From Nakamurella leprariae (GTDB lineage Bacteria > Actinomycetota > Actinomycetes > Mycobacteriales > Nakamurellaceae), in contig NZ_JAERWK010000008.1 in assembly GCF_016918035.1 (NCBI RefSeq), positions 412,796 to 476,795 on the forward strand: 64,000 nucleotides of DNA, read 5' to 3'. The first letter of the stretch is position 1, and each line of letters begins with the position of its first letter. Under the pieces are notes generated by a model that worked only from the letters and a program-made list of their open reading frames with translations, ran no database searches and was not told the origin of the DNA. Below, one piece after another: positions 24,789-33,187 of this stretch. The position numbers were made by a program, and so were the translations under genes.

Positions 24789-25049
24789 CAGAGCCTCCTG
24801 TGGCGGCGTGTTCGGCGTCCGGGGTCCCCGCGCCGCCCGGGGTCCGGTGCGGGCCGCGGCGCTCCGCGACGCACCCGTCCGCAGGGACGGGCGCACTTCG
24901 CGCGGGGCCGGCAGCCCGGATCCGACGGTACCCGGTGGAGCCGGGCCGAACCCGCGCAGCGGCGCCGACGCACCCGGTGGGGCGCGACCGTCACCGCCGG
25001 TCGCGGACAGGACGTCGACCCGCCACGGCCCGTTGCCGGACGCAGGTCC

Positions 25050-25055
25050 TAGAGT
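25050..25055 (+). promoter_or_regulatory. -10 box TAGAGT for leaderless glpQ-like gene
   Basis: TAGAGT is 8 bases before the ATG at 25064, with no ribosome binding site. It lies in the 275-bp region divergent from dxs, where I see no other gene. Confidence 0.4.
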
Positions 25056-25063
25056 GCAGCCCG

Positions 25064-25831
25064 ATGAATCCCCTGCGCCGGTCCGGCCCCGCCCCGCTGG
25101 TCATCGCCCACCGTGGCGCGTCCGCGGCCGCCCCGGAGAACACCATGCCGGCGTTCGCGGCCGCGTGGGCGGCCGGTGCGGGCTGGGTGGAGACCGACGT
25201 GCAGCCGACGCTGGACGGCGTCCCGGTGCTGCTGCACGACCCGGACCTGGACCGGACCACCGACGGCCGCGGACCGGTCCGCGGGCGGTCGGCCCGCGAG
25301 GTGGCCGCCCTGGACGCCGGACGCTGGTTCCCGGACGGTGCGTTCACCGGCACCGGGGTCCCGCCGCTGTCCGCCCTGCTGGCCGAGCTGTCCCCGACCC
25401 GGCGACTGCTGCTGGAGATCAAGGGCGAGCACACCCGCCAGCAGGTGCGGACCGTCCTGCGCGCGTGCCGGGACTCCGGGCAGGACCACCGCGTGCTGGT
25501 GCAGTCCTTCGAGGTGGCCGCGCTCGGCCACGTCCGCGACCTGGATCCCCACCGCCCGCTCGGGCTACTGGTCGAGGAGCTGGACGACGACCCCGTCGCC
25601 GCCTGCGCCCGGGTCGGGGCGTGCGCGTACAACCCCGACCACCGGGCGCTGCTGGACGGGCTGACCCGCCGACCGGACCTTCTCGACGAGCTGCACCGGG
25701 CCGACGTGGCGGTGGCGGTGTGGACGGCCGACGACCCGGCGGACTGGGCCGCGCTCACCGACGCCGGTGTCGACGCGATCATCACCAACCGGCCGGCGGA
25801 GCTGCTCGGCTGGCTGGCCGACCGGGGTTGA
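25064..25831 (+). CDS. Glycerophosphodiester phosphodiesterase
   Basis: The 255-residue protein has the GDPD motifs: [20 protein letters not shown] (catalytic His, Glu), [12 protein letters not shown] (metal-binding ExD), [16 protein letters not shown] (second His) and the C-terminal [12 protein letters not shown] and [10 protein letters not shown]. It hydrolyses glycerophosphodiesters to glycerol-3-phosphate and an alcohol. No signal peptide is present, so a cytosolic enzyme is likely. The start is set by the leaderless -10 box. It converges on the alcohol dehydrogenase gene. Confidence 0.93.
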   Translation: MNPLRRSGPAPLVIAHRGASAAAPENTMPAFAAAWAAGAGWVETDVQPTLDGVPVLLHDPDLDRTTDGRGPVRGRSAREVAALDAGRWFPDGAFTGTGVPPLSALLAELSPTRRLLLEIKGEHTRQQVRTVLRACRDSGQDHRVLVQSFEVAALGHVRDLDPHRPLGLLVEELDDDPVAACARVGACAYNPDHRALLDGLTRRPDLLDELHRADVAVAVWTADDPADWAALTDAGVDAIITNRPAELLGWLADRG

Positions 25832-25866
25832 CCGACCGGGCCGGCGGGTGAGGCGCGCGGACCCGG

Positions 25867-25884
25867 CCGGCCAGCGTCGGCCGG
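25867..25884. terminator. Short hairpin in convergent gap
   Basis: CCGGCC (25867-25872) pairs with GGCCGG (25879-25884) across a 6-base loop in the 54-bp gap between two convergent stops. The stem is short, so it is a weak candidate. Confidence 0.35.
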
Positions 25885-25885
25885 A

Positions 25886-26926
25886 TCAGCCGTTGGGCAG
25901 GATGACGGCCCGGCCGCGGATCTTGCCGGCGTGCAGCCGCTCGTACGCCTCCGGTCCCTCTTCCAGCGAGAAGGTCTCGGTCTCCACGCCGATCTGACCG
26001 CGCCGAGCCAGCTCGAGCACCTCCATCAGCTCCAGCCGCGAGCCCCAGTAGGGCACCCGCACGGCGGCGTCGTAGGCGATGGCGGCGAAGCCGACCGGCA
26101 GCTTGCCACCGCCGATGCCGACGATGGAGACGTCGCCCTCGGTGCCCACCATCCGGCCGGCCAGCTCGACGGTCGGCTGGATGCCGACGAAGTCGAAGAC
26201 CGCGTCGGCGCCCCGGCCGCCGGTGATCTCGTGCACCGCGGCGGGCGCGTCGCCGTTCGACAGCAGGGCGTGGTCGGCGCCGACGTGGCGGGCGAGCTCC
26301 AGCTTGTCGTCGGCGACGTCGAGCGCGATGACCTGCGCCCCGCTGATCGCCTTGAGGATCTGGATGCCGACGTGGCCCAGGCCACCGGTGCCGATGCACA
26401 CCGCGGTGCTGCCCGCGCCCAGCTTCGGCAGCGAGATCTTGATCGCGTGGTACGGCGTCAGGCCGGCATCGGTGAGCGAGACGTTCTTGACCGGGTCCAG
26501 GTCGCCCAGCGGCACCAGGTGCCTGGGGCTGTCGACGATCATGTACTCGGCCATCGATCCGGGCGAGCCCAGGCCGGGCGGCCGGATTCCCTGGACGGCG
26601 GCGTTCTGGCAGTAGTTCTCCTTGCCCTGCGCGCACAGCCGGCAGGTGCCACAGCCCCACGGCCCGTACACCGCCACCGCATCGCCGATCTCGAACCCGG
26701 TGGCGCCGTCACCGAGCGCGGCCACCACGCCGACGCCCTCGTGGCCCAGGGTGAGCGGCAGCCCCATGGTGTAGTGCTCGGCCGACAGGCCCATCACGTA
26801 CTCGTCCGAGTGGCACACCCCGGCCGCGGTGACCTGGAGCAACACCTGCCCGGGACCGGGATCGGGATCGGGCACCTCCATGACCCGCGGGGCTTCGCCG
26901 ATGGTGGTGTACTGCAGCGCTCTCAC
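25886..26926 (-). CDS. Zinc-dependent alcohol dehydrogenase (MDR family)
   Basis: The 346-residue enzyme has the catalytic zinc ligands in AAGVCHSDEY and GHEGVGVV, the four structural-zinc Cys in GCGTCRLCAQGKENYC, and a Rossmann motif IGTGGLGHVGIQ. LDVADDKLELAR suggests an Asp for NAD preference. It oxidises alcohols or reduces aldehydes, substrate unknown. GTG at 26926 follows GGAGG at good spacing, so it is preferred over the ATG at 26941. It is divergent from the PRC-barrel gene across a 411-bp region with a perfect inverted repeat. Confidence 0.93.
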   Translation of the reverse strand: MRALQYTTIGEAPRVMEVPDPDPGPGQVLLQVTAAGVCHSDEYVMGLSAEHYTMGLPLTLGHEGVGVVAALGDGATGFEIGDAVAVYGPWGCGTCRLCAQGKENYCQNAAVQGIRPPGLGSPGSMAEYMIVDSPRHLVPLGDLDPVKNVSLTDAGLTPYHAIKISLPKLGAGSTAVCIGTGGLGHVGIQILKAISGAQVIALDVADDKLELARHVGADHALLSNGDAPAAVHEITGGRGADAVFDFVGIQPTVELAGRMVGTEGDVSIVGIGGGKLPVGFAAIAYDAAVRVPYWGSRLELMEVLELARRGQIGVETETFSLEEGPEAYERLHAGKIRGRAVILPNG

Positions 26927-27337
26927 GGGCGTCCTCCACATCCTGGTCGGACGGTCACTGTGGCATGCGGTGACCGGTGACCCGAGCGTAGGGGCGATCA
27001 CCACGCACGGCCGCGTCGGGCATTCCGCCCGACACGGCTGGATCCGCTCCCGAACAGATTCTTCATCGATCACCGGTGTGATCGATCATTCGCCGACAAC
27101 TAGGCAGAACGTCCCTCGACGTGTGCTCCTGACACAGCAATCGCGCACTCGGGGACCGACGTCCGGCCCCGCCGCCCGTTCCGGCCCCGCCGGAACGCGC
27201 CTCATCCGCGATCCTCCGCGCCAGACACCACCTTCAACTCGCTCACAGACTTCCGCCCGCCGGCACTCGAGACGAGTGGCCCGCGGCCGCATCCCTGCCG
27301 TCGACCGACGCAGGACCAGTCCTGAAGAAGGATCCAC
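26927..27337. other. 411-bp divergent intergenic region
   Basis: No gene is supported here. It carries the promoters of the alcohol dehydrogenase (leftward) and the PRC-barrel protein (rightward) and the inverted repeat at 27065-27086. The stretch around 27050-27100 is visibly less GC-rich than its surroundings. Confidence 0.6.
27065..27086. promoter_or_regulatory. Perfect 9-bp inverted repeat, candidate operator
   Basis: ATCGATCAC (27065-27073) and GTGATCGAT (27078-27086) flank CGGT. This dyad sits in the divergent control region, 139 bp from the dehydrogenase start and 252 bp from the PRC-barrel start. Its TGTGATCG half resembles sites of CRP- or GntR-type regulators, but the cognate protein is unknown. 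Confidence 0.5.
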
Positions 27338-28132
27338 ATGATCATGCAGGCCCAGCCTCAGCAGCTCCTCTACGCCGGCACCGTGATCGGCAGTGACGGC
27401 GAGACCGTCGGCGCGATCGGTCAGGTCTACTTGGACGACCGCACCGGCGATGTCAGCTGGGTGACGGTGAAGACCGGCTGGTTCGGCAGCAAGGAGTCCT
27501 TCGTGCCGACCGACGAGGCCACGGTCTCCGGCGACAGCGTCACCGTGCCCTACGACAAGGCCACCATCAAGGACGCCCCCCACTCCTCGGACGCCGGCGA
27601 GACGCTGAGCCCCGGGCAGGAGAACGACCTGTACACCCACTACCGCGTCGGCACCGGCCATCTCGCGTCCGATACCGAGCACGCCGTCTCCGACCACGCC
27701 GCGACCACTGCGGTCGCCGGGACCACGGCCGCCGATGCCGGCGACGTGCTGACCCGGTCCGAGGAGCGGCTGTGTGTCGGTACCCCCACCCAGGAGGCCG
27801 GCCGTGCCCGGCTGCGCAAGTTCGTGGTCACCGAGCAGGAGACCGTCACCGTGCCGGTGAGCCACGAAGAGGTCCGCGTCATCCGCGAGACGCTGGCGCC
27901 GGGCGATGCCGTCGACGGTTCCACCATCGGTGAGGCCAGCGTCGAGGTCACCCTGCACGAGGGCCGCGTCGTGGTCGACAAGGACGTCGTCGCGGTCGAG
28001 AAGGTCCTTCTGGACACCGAGACCGTCACCGAGCAGCAGCGGGTCACCGAGCAGGTCCGCAAGGAGCAGATCGACACCGGCGAGGTCGTCACGGCCGCGC
28101 CGGTCGCCTCCGAGGGACGCACGCAGCGCTGA
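27338..28132 (+). CDS. PRC-barrel and DUF2382 domain stress protein
   Basis: The 264-residue protein has an N-terminal PRC-barrel (about 8-85: AGTVIGSDGETVGAIGQVYL, VSWVTVKTGWFG) and a C-terminal DUF2382 domain (about 140-250: LTRSEERLCVG, RLRKFVVTEQETVTVPVSHE, LHEGRVVVDKDVVAVEKV). A His/Asp/Ala-rich linker joins them. Such proteins are common in actinobacteria and radiation- or desiccation-tolerant bacteria and are often called stress-response proteins; the mechanism is unknown. AAGGA provides a ribosome binding site. It is followed by a membrane-protein gene on the same strand. Confidence 0.88.
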   Translation: MIMQAQPQQLLYAGTVIGSDGETVGAIGQVYLDDRTGDVSWVTVKTGWFGSKESFVPTDEATVSGDSVTVPYDKATIKDAPHSSDAGETLSPGQENDLYTHYRVGTGHLASDTEHAVSDHAATTAVAGTTAADAGDVLTRSEERLCVGTPTQEAGRARLRKFVVTEQETVTVPVSHEEVRVIRETLAPGDAVDGSTIGEASVEVTLHEGRVVVDKDVVAVEKVLLDTETVTEQQRVTEQVRKEQIDTGEVVTAAPVASEGRTQR

Positions 28133-28204
28133 CCGCGATCCCGGTCCCCTCGCGCCGACATCGATCACCCCGGCGCGCAACCCATCTCGCTCCACGAGTG
28201 TTCG

Positions 28205-28852
28205 ATGTCCAGTGTCGATGACACCAGCACCACCACCGACGGGTCGCGCCCGTACTCGCACACCGCCGCCGATCTCGGCGTGGACCGAGCCTCGGTGCAG
28301 GCCCGCGAGACCGAGAAGTACGGCGGCGTGAAGATCGGGTCGGCCTTCTTCGGCTTCATGTCCGCCGTCGGCATCGCCGCATTGCTGACCTCGTTGCTGA
28401 CCGAGACCGGCGTGCCCCTCGGACTGGCCAACGACACCACGATGGCCGACATCAACGACCAGGCCGCCGCGGCGACGGGGACGGCCAAGACGATCGGGCT
28501 CATCGGCGCCATCGCGCTACTGGTCGTCGTCGCCCTGGCCTGGTTCTGCGTCGGCTACGTCACCGGCCGGATGGCCCGGTTCAACGGCACCAAGCAGGGT
28601 CTGGCCGTCTGGCTGTGGAGCGTCGTCTTCGCCGTCGTCGTCGCCGTGCTGGTGCTGCTGTTCGGCAGTAAGTTCAACGTGCTGTCCAACCTGAACCTGC
28701 CGCGGATCCCGATCGACGAGGGCAGACTGACCACGGCCGGCCTCATCGCCATCGCCGCGGTCATCCTGGTCAGCCTGGGCGCCGCACTGCTCGGCGGCAA
28801 GGTGGGCATGGCCTACCACCGTCGGGTCGACAAGGCCGGGCTCTCCGCCTGA
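28205..28852 (+). CDS. Four-helix integral membrane protein, unknown function
   Basis: The 215-residue protein has an acidic, Thr/Ser-rich N-terminus, then about four membrane helices: FGFMSAVGIAALLTSLL, IGLIGAIALLVVVALAWFCV, SVVFAVVVAVLVLLFG and GLIAIAAVILVSLGAALLGG. The helix-loop pattern resembles the YrzE/TIGR04086-like membrane family. It is 72 bp downstream of the PRC-barrel gene and probably co-transcribed, suggesting an envelope-stress role. A long hairpin follows the stop. Confidence 0.75.
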   Translation: MSSVDDTSTTTDGSRPYSHTAADLGVDRASVQARETEKYGGVKIGSAFFGFMSAVGIAALLTSLLTETGVPLGLANDTTMADINDQAAAATGTAKTIGLIGAIALLVVVALAWFCVGYVTGRMARFNGTKQGLAVWLWSVVFAVVVAVLVLLFGSKFNVLSNLNLPRIPIDEGRLTTAGLIAIAAVILVSLGAALLGGKVGMAYHRRVDKAGLSA

Positions 28853-28895
28853 GCCGGCGTCGGGCCTGACCGCCCGACGCGCACACGCACCAACG

Positions 28896-28935
28896 ACAGC
28901 GGCGCCGTCGAGGACCTCCTCGACGGCGCCGCTGT
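28896..28935. terminator. Long perfect hairpin terminator
   Basis: A 19-bp perfect stem (28896-28914 with 28917-28935) has a 2-base CC apex. It lies 43 bases after the membrane-protein stop and before the convergent small gene, so it can act in both directions. No U tract is present. Confidence 0.75.
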
Positions 28936-28992
28936 TCGTCGACCCACCGGTCCCTGCCCGTGTTCCCGGCCGGGAGCCTGTCGGTCAGGCGG

Positions 28993-29154
28993 TCAAAGGG
29001 TGTCACCGCCGCAACGACCGCCGTCGCACGGCACGATGGCGGCGGTCGCGACGAACAGCACGACACCGATGACGCCGATCCAGAGCACGCTCATGATGGC
29101 GAACCCCACGATGGCCACGATCAGCCACAGGACCAGCAGCACGATGGACAGCAC
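28993..29154 (-). CDS. Small two-helix hydrophobic protein
   Basis: From GTG 29154 the frame encodes 53 residues: a helix LSIVLLVLWLIVAIVGFAI and a second IGVIGVVLFVATAAIV, ending with a Cys/Gly-rich tail. It matches the pattern of short actinobacterial proteins annotated only as hydrophobic protein. AGAAGG lies somewhat far (14 bases) upstream, and TTG 29157 or CTG are alternative starts. It follows the desaturase gene on the same strand and may share its transcript. Confidence 0.5.
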   Translation of the reverse strand: MLSIVLLVLWLIVAIVGFAIMSVLWIGVIGVVLFVATAAIVPCDGGRCGGDTL

Positions 29155-29304
29155 CAACAGTGCCGAACCCTTCTCTGATCGGTGAGCGGGCCGGACGAGC
29201 CGGCCGTCCCCGACGCCACGCGGCGCCACGACGGATCGTCGCCGAAGCGGCCCGGTGCGCGTCGGGCCGGGTTCGAAAACGTCAAGGACTCGGATCATGC
29301 CGGG

Positions 29305-30381
29305 TCAGCGCAGCGACGCGACGACAGGGCACTGGAACGGATCCCGCCCGGCCAGACCGACGCGATTGAGGTACCCGGCCACGGTCGCCCACGCCCGGGT
29401 GATCGTCATTTTCTGGTACGGGATCTCGCGGGCCGCGCAGAAGCGCTGCACGATCGGCCGCACGCGGTGCAGGTTGGGCCGGGGCATGTTGGGGAACAGG
29501 TGATGCTCGATCTGGTAGTTGAGGCCGCCCATCGCCAGGCTGGCCACGCCACCGCCAGAGATGTTGCGCGACAACAGAACTTGGCGGCGGAGGAAGTCGA
29601 TGCGGGAATCCGCGGGCACCACCGGCATGCCGATGTGGCTGGCCGCGAACGCCGATCCCAGGTACAGGCCCGAGATCGCCAGCTGCACGCCCAGGAAGGC
29701 CGCGGCCATGCCCACGGGCAGGACGACGAAGACGGCGGCCGGGTAGCCGACGAGCCGGGCGGACAACAGCGCGGTCTCGGCCTTGCGGCGCCTCAGATCT
29801 CGACGGGTGAGCAGGGCGATGACGCTCTGCGCGTGCAGGTTCAGCATCTCGACGACCAACAGCGGGAAGAACCACCAGCCCTGGTGCTCATGCAGGAACA
29901 CTGCGAGACGCGACCGGGGCGGGGTCTCGGCAGGGTAGAAGTGCACCACGCTGGGCGAGATGTCGCTGTCCTTCCCGATGTGGTTCGGTGCAGCGTGATG
30001 CTTGGAGTGCTTGTTGTTCCACCACGAGAGGCTGACGCCACCGATGCCGGTGCCCATCACCAGGGCGGCGAGGTCGTTGGCATTCCTGGACCGGAAGATC
30101 TGCTGGTGCGCGGCGTCGTGGGACAGGAAGACGATCTGGGTGAGCACGACGGCCAGTCCGGCAGCCACGCCCAGCTGCGCCCAGTGATGGCCCAGCAGGA
30201 AGAAGCCGACCCAGGTGGCGGCGAGCCCCAGCAGCAGGACCGATCCCTTGATCCAGTAGTACCGCAGCCGACGTCCCAGGAGGCCGTGCTCCTGCACGGT
30301 CCTGAGCAGCTGGGCATAGTCGCTGGTCGTCCGGTCCCGGGGTCGGGTGGGACTCGGATCGGCGATGACACTCGTCGACAC
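29305..30381 (-). CDS. Membrane fatty-acid desaturase
   Basis: The 358-residue protein has the three His boxes of acyl-lipid or acyl-CoA desaturases: HDAAHQQ, HSKHHAAPN and QIEHHLFP. These bind the di-iron centre. Hydrophobic helices lie near 45-85 and 190-235 in the usual arrangement. It introduces a double bond into fatty acyl chains at the membrane. GTG 30381 has GAAGGG upstream; the longer frame to 30723 adds only Arg/Pro-rich sequence and is rejected. Membership in this stress-flavoured insert suggests membrane-fluidity adaptation. A 283-bp gap precedes the next gene. Confidence 0.92.
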   Translation of the reverse strand: MSTSVIADPSPTRPRDRTTSDYAQLLRTVQEHGLLGRRLRYYWIKGSVLLLGLAATWVGFFLLGHHWAQLGVAAGLAVVLTQIVFLSHDAAHQQIFRSRNANDLAALVMGTGIGGVSLSWWNNKHSKHHAAPNHIGKDSDISPSVVHFYPAETPPRSRLAVFLHEHQGWWFFPLLVVEMLNLHAQSVIALLTRRDLRRRKAETALLSARLVGYPAAVFVVLPVGMAAAFLGVQLAISGLYLGSAFAASHIGMPVVPADSRIDFLRRQVLLSRNISGGGVASLAMGGLNYQIEHHLFPNMPRPNLHRVRPIVQRFCAAREIPYQKMTITRAWATVAGYLNRVGLAGRDPFQCPVVASLR

Positions 30382-30664
30382 AGGGAAGCCCTTCGAGGAT
30401 GGAGGTGCGCGAGAGTCGGCAGCCGGCCACGGAGCGGGCCCCGCGTCGAGCGGGACCTGCCGTCGTTGACGGTGACGATCCCCGCAGCAGACCGGGGGCC
30501 GGGAGCTGCGGGCAGGACGGACGGAGCCGCTGAATCGCACCGGTGAGTGGCAGCGTTCGACAGGACGCGAGGAGGGATCCCGGGTTCGCGGTTGGATCAC
30601 GGCACCGCAGCCGCGAGGCAGCGGCGCCGGCCCCGGGTCGGCTGTGGCACCAGCGCTTCCGAGT

Positions 30665-31270
30665 CTACGTGCTCCGCGGACCGGCAGGCCCGCGGCGGCA
30701 TCCGGAGGGGTCGGAGCGATCACGGACGCTGCTCGGGAGGATCCGAACGCCGTCGAGGACCCTACGAGCCGCTCGGTGCCGGTCCCCGCCGGCCTCGGCC
30801 GACCGCCGGTCCAGGTCGGCGCGCGCCGCGTCCGGGTCGAGTCCGCGATCGATCAGCACTCCCAGCGCCTGGTCGATCTCACCCACCGCGTCCAGGCCGG
30901 CGAGGTCGGTGCCGATGCACGCCCGCACCGGAGGCAGCTGGCGGACGACGGCCCCGTCCTCGTCGCCGGTGATCCGGCGGACGTCGGCCGCCCACGCGTC
31001 GAGCGCACCGATCGCGCCGGCCGACAGCTCCAGGACAGCTCCGGTGCAGCCTGGCGGTCCCGGCGGCAGCTGGAGCTGGATCTGCACCGTGACGACGACC
31101 GGGGTGTCCGAAACCGCGGCGGTCAGGACGATCGGCTGCGTGGCAGTCAGGACGGTGACCCGGACGGCAACGAACGATGGGATGCCGACCCGGAGGTCGT
31201 CGAGCAGGACGGCGAGGATGGCCGATAGATCAGTGCCCGGCCGGTCGAGCGCGGCGGTCAGCGCGGCCAA
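30665..31270 (-). CDS. GAF-like protein with degenerate ANTAR-type C-terminus
   Basis: The 201-residue protein has an alpha/beta N-terminal region like a GAF sensor (about 1-125) and a C-terminal helical segment, EIDQALGVLIDRGLDPDAA then RRSAEAGGDRHRAARRVLDGV. This aligns with the ANTAR pattern (I.QA.GIL......A...L...A) but is diverged. ANTAR domains bind nascent RNA and prevent termination. The start is a TTG without a clear ribosome binding site, so the N-terminus is uncertain. It is the last of three co-oriented ANTAR-type genes. Confidence 0.6.
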   Translation of the reverse strand: MAALTAALDRPGTDLSAILAVLLDDLRVGIPSFVAVRVTVLTATQPIVLTAAVSDTPVVVTVQIQLQLPPGPPGCTGAVLELSAGAIGALDAWAADVRRITGDEDGAVVRQLPPVRACIGTDLAGLDAVGEIDQALGVLIDRGLDPDAARADLDRRSAEAGGDRHRAARRVLDGVRILPSSVRDRSDPSGCRRGPAGPRST

Positions 31271-31489
31271 GTGGGCGGAAGTACGACTCGGACGGTCGAT
31301 GAAGTGCCTCGCGGAGCTTCCCGAGTGCCCTGATCGATCGATCCGACGTCCGGCGCCGGCGGTCGCGGCACCCGATGCCCGGCGCAGCGTGCGACCACCT
31401 GCGGGATGGCGCTGACGGGCGTTCCCGACGCTACCCGTCCGACACCGCGGAGGTGCCGCGGTCCCGCTGGCGCCGGCTTGATGTCGCCG

Positions 31490-32125
31490 TCAGCCCGGCA
31501 GTCGACCGGTGGCCACCACCTGGTCGGCGACGTCACGGAGCTTGCGATTGCCGTGCTGACTGGCCGTGCGCAGCAGCCCGAAGGCCTGATCGGACGTGAG
31601 ATCCCGCCGGGCCATCAGGATGCCGATCGCCGCGCCGATCCGGCGATTGCTCTGCAGCGCCAGACCCAGGTCGTCGATCGTGGCCCGCTGCCGCGCGATG
31701 ACCTGGACGGACAACGCGTCACGGACGACCTGCCCCGCGTGTTGCAGCACGATCCGGATGACGGCGAGCTGATCGGCGGTCGGGGGCATCGGGTCGGACC
31801 AGGCGCACCGCACCGACGCGACCAGCGTCGCGACGAGTTCGCCGCACGGAGCCAACGCCAGTTCCGCGCTGCACGAGTACCGACCGGGCTCGCCCGTCAC
31901 GGAGACCTCGACCGAGGTGAGCCGTTCGGCGGGATGCGCCCCCGGGCCGGACCGCAGCCCGACCTCGACCGACTCGCACACCAACGCGACCAGGATGGTC
32001 CGGACACGGGCGAACACATCGACCGGATCGGTCTTCCCCGGGTCGGCCGGGACCGTGGCCAGTGACTCGTCGAGCGCCACCGGGACGATCGGCCCGGCCG
32101 GAGGGTGCAGAAATTCGGTGGTCAT
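31490..32125 (-). CDS. ANTAR-domain RNA-binding regulator
   Basis: The protein (211 residues from ATG 32125) has a GAF-like N-terminal region and a clear C-terminal ANTAR domain: LALQSNRRIGAAIGILMARR, LTSDQAFGLLRTASQHGNRKLRDVADQVV. Such proteins stabilise two-stem RNA antiterminators. A GTG at 32149 is an alternative start, 8 codons longer; neither has a good ribosome binding site. It lies 364 bp downstream of a GAF-ANTAR gene on the same strand. Confidence 0.82.
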   Translation of the reverse strand: MTTEFLHPPAGPIVPVALDESLATVPADPGKTDPVDVFARVRTILVALVCESVEVGLRSGPGAHPAERLTSVEVSVTGEPGRYSCSAELALAPCGELVATLVASVRCAWSDPMPPTADQLAVIRIVLQHAGQVVRDALSVQVIARQRATIDDLGLALQSNRRIGAAIGILMARRDLTSDQAFGLLRTASQHGNRKLRDVADQVVATGRLPG

Positions 32126-32313
32126 CGGCTCGGCCCAGATGTCGAGCACCTCAGGAAATGCCCGGGCGGCGGGTGACGGGATCAGTCGACGACGTCGCGG
32201 CGATGACGGCGACGCCGGCCCCGGGCGGGCTGGGTTCCAGCGTGCCGACCGTATGGCAGCCCGCCGGCGCGATCAAGTCCTCCGGCTCGGACGGGCGGCA
32301 CCGCCGGGCGACC

Positions 32314-33081
32314 TCATCGGTCGCCGTGGGCGCGGGATGCCCGGCGCACCGCCTCGTCGACGATCCGGCCGGCCACGTCGACCAGCTTGACGTGCTCCGC
32401 CTGACTGATCCGGCGGAGCCGTTCGAACGCCTCCTGCGGGCCGCACCCGGTGCGGCTGCGCAGAATGCCGATGGCCTGGTCGATGACGGCGCGACTGGCC
32501 AGGGCCGCCTGCAGCCGATCGGCGAGCCGCTGGACCTGAGCCAGGATCTGGGCGTTCTGCACCGTGATGGCGGCCGGTGCGGCGAACAGCTCACCGAGCT
32601 CCTCAGCGCGCTGATCGAAGACGTCCTTGGCCCGGGCGTAGACGTTCATGGCCCCGACGACCCCGCTCGGGGTGACCAGCGGCAGGGACAGGACGCTGTG
32701 CACGCCCATCCGGCCGGCCCGCGGACCGAACCTCGGCCAGCGCCGGTCACCGCCGAGCGACCCGGAGCGCACCGTGACCCCGTCGGCGGCCGCAGTGATG
32801 CACGGGCCCTCGCCGATGGAGTACTGCATGTCGTCGATCCGCCGGACGAACTCCGCGGTCTTGACGACTACGTCCGGTCGATCCGGCTCCAGCAGCGTCA
32901 GCCCGGCTCCTTCGGCATGTGGGATCGCCGTGACCGCGAGCTCCGCCACCCGCACCAGCAGGTCATCCAGCTGCGACAGCGAGGACAGACCGGACAGACC
33001 GGATAGACCCTCCTCCAGTGCGGCATCGTCGCCGGGCGCGTCGGCCGAGCTCCCCGGATTCACGCGCTGCGGGTCGTCCAC
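32314..33081 (-). CDS. GAF-ANTAR regulator
   Basis: The protein (about 255 residues) has a GAF domain (LVRVAELAVTAIPHAEGAGL, YSIGEGPCITAA, GVHSVLSLPL, GVVGAMNVYA) and a C-terminal ANTAR domain (LASRAVIDQAIGILRSRTG, EAFERLRRISQAEHVKLVDVA). A GLSGLSGLSSLSQL linker near the N-terminus comes from short DNA repeats around 32976-33009. GAF-ANTAR proteins couple small-molecule sensing to antitermination. Three successive GTG codons (33081, 33084, 33087) are possible starts after GAGGGAAG; the first two spacings are short, so 33081 is given. Confidence 0.88.
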   Translation of the reverse strand: MDDPQRVNPGSSADAPGDDAALEEGLSGLSGLSSLSQLDDLLVRVAELAVTAIPHAEGAGLTLLEPDRPDVVVKTAEFVRRIDDMQYSIGEGPCITAAADGVTVRSGSLGGDRRWPRFGPRAGRMGVHSVLSLPLVTPSGVVGAMNVYARAKDVFDQRAEELGELFAAPAAITVQNAQILAQVQRLADRLQAALASRAVIDQAIGILRSRTGCGPQEAFERLRRISQAEHVKLVDVAGRIVDEAVRRASRAHGDR

Positions 33082-33187
33082 CACCACCTGCTTCCCTCGC
33101 CGTGGGCGACGGCGACCGTCCGACCACAGTGGTGCCGGCAGCACTGTATCGGTGGCGGTCCGCGGCGCCTCGGACGCGACGGGCTGC

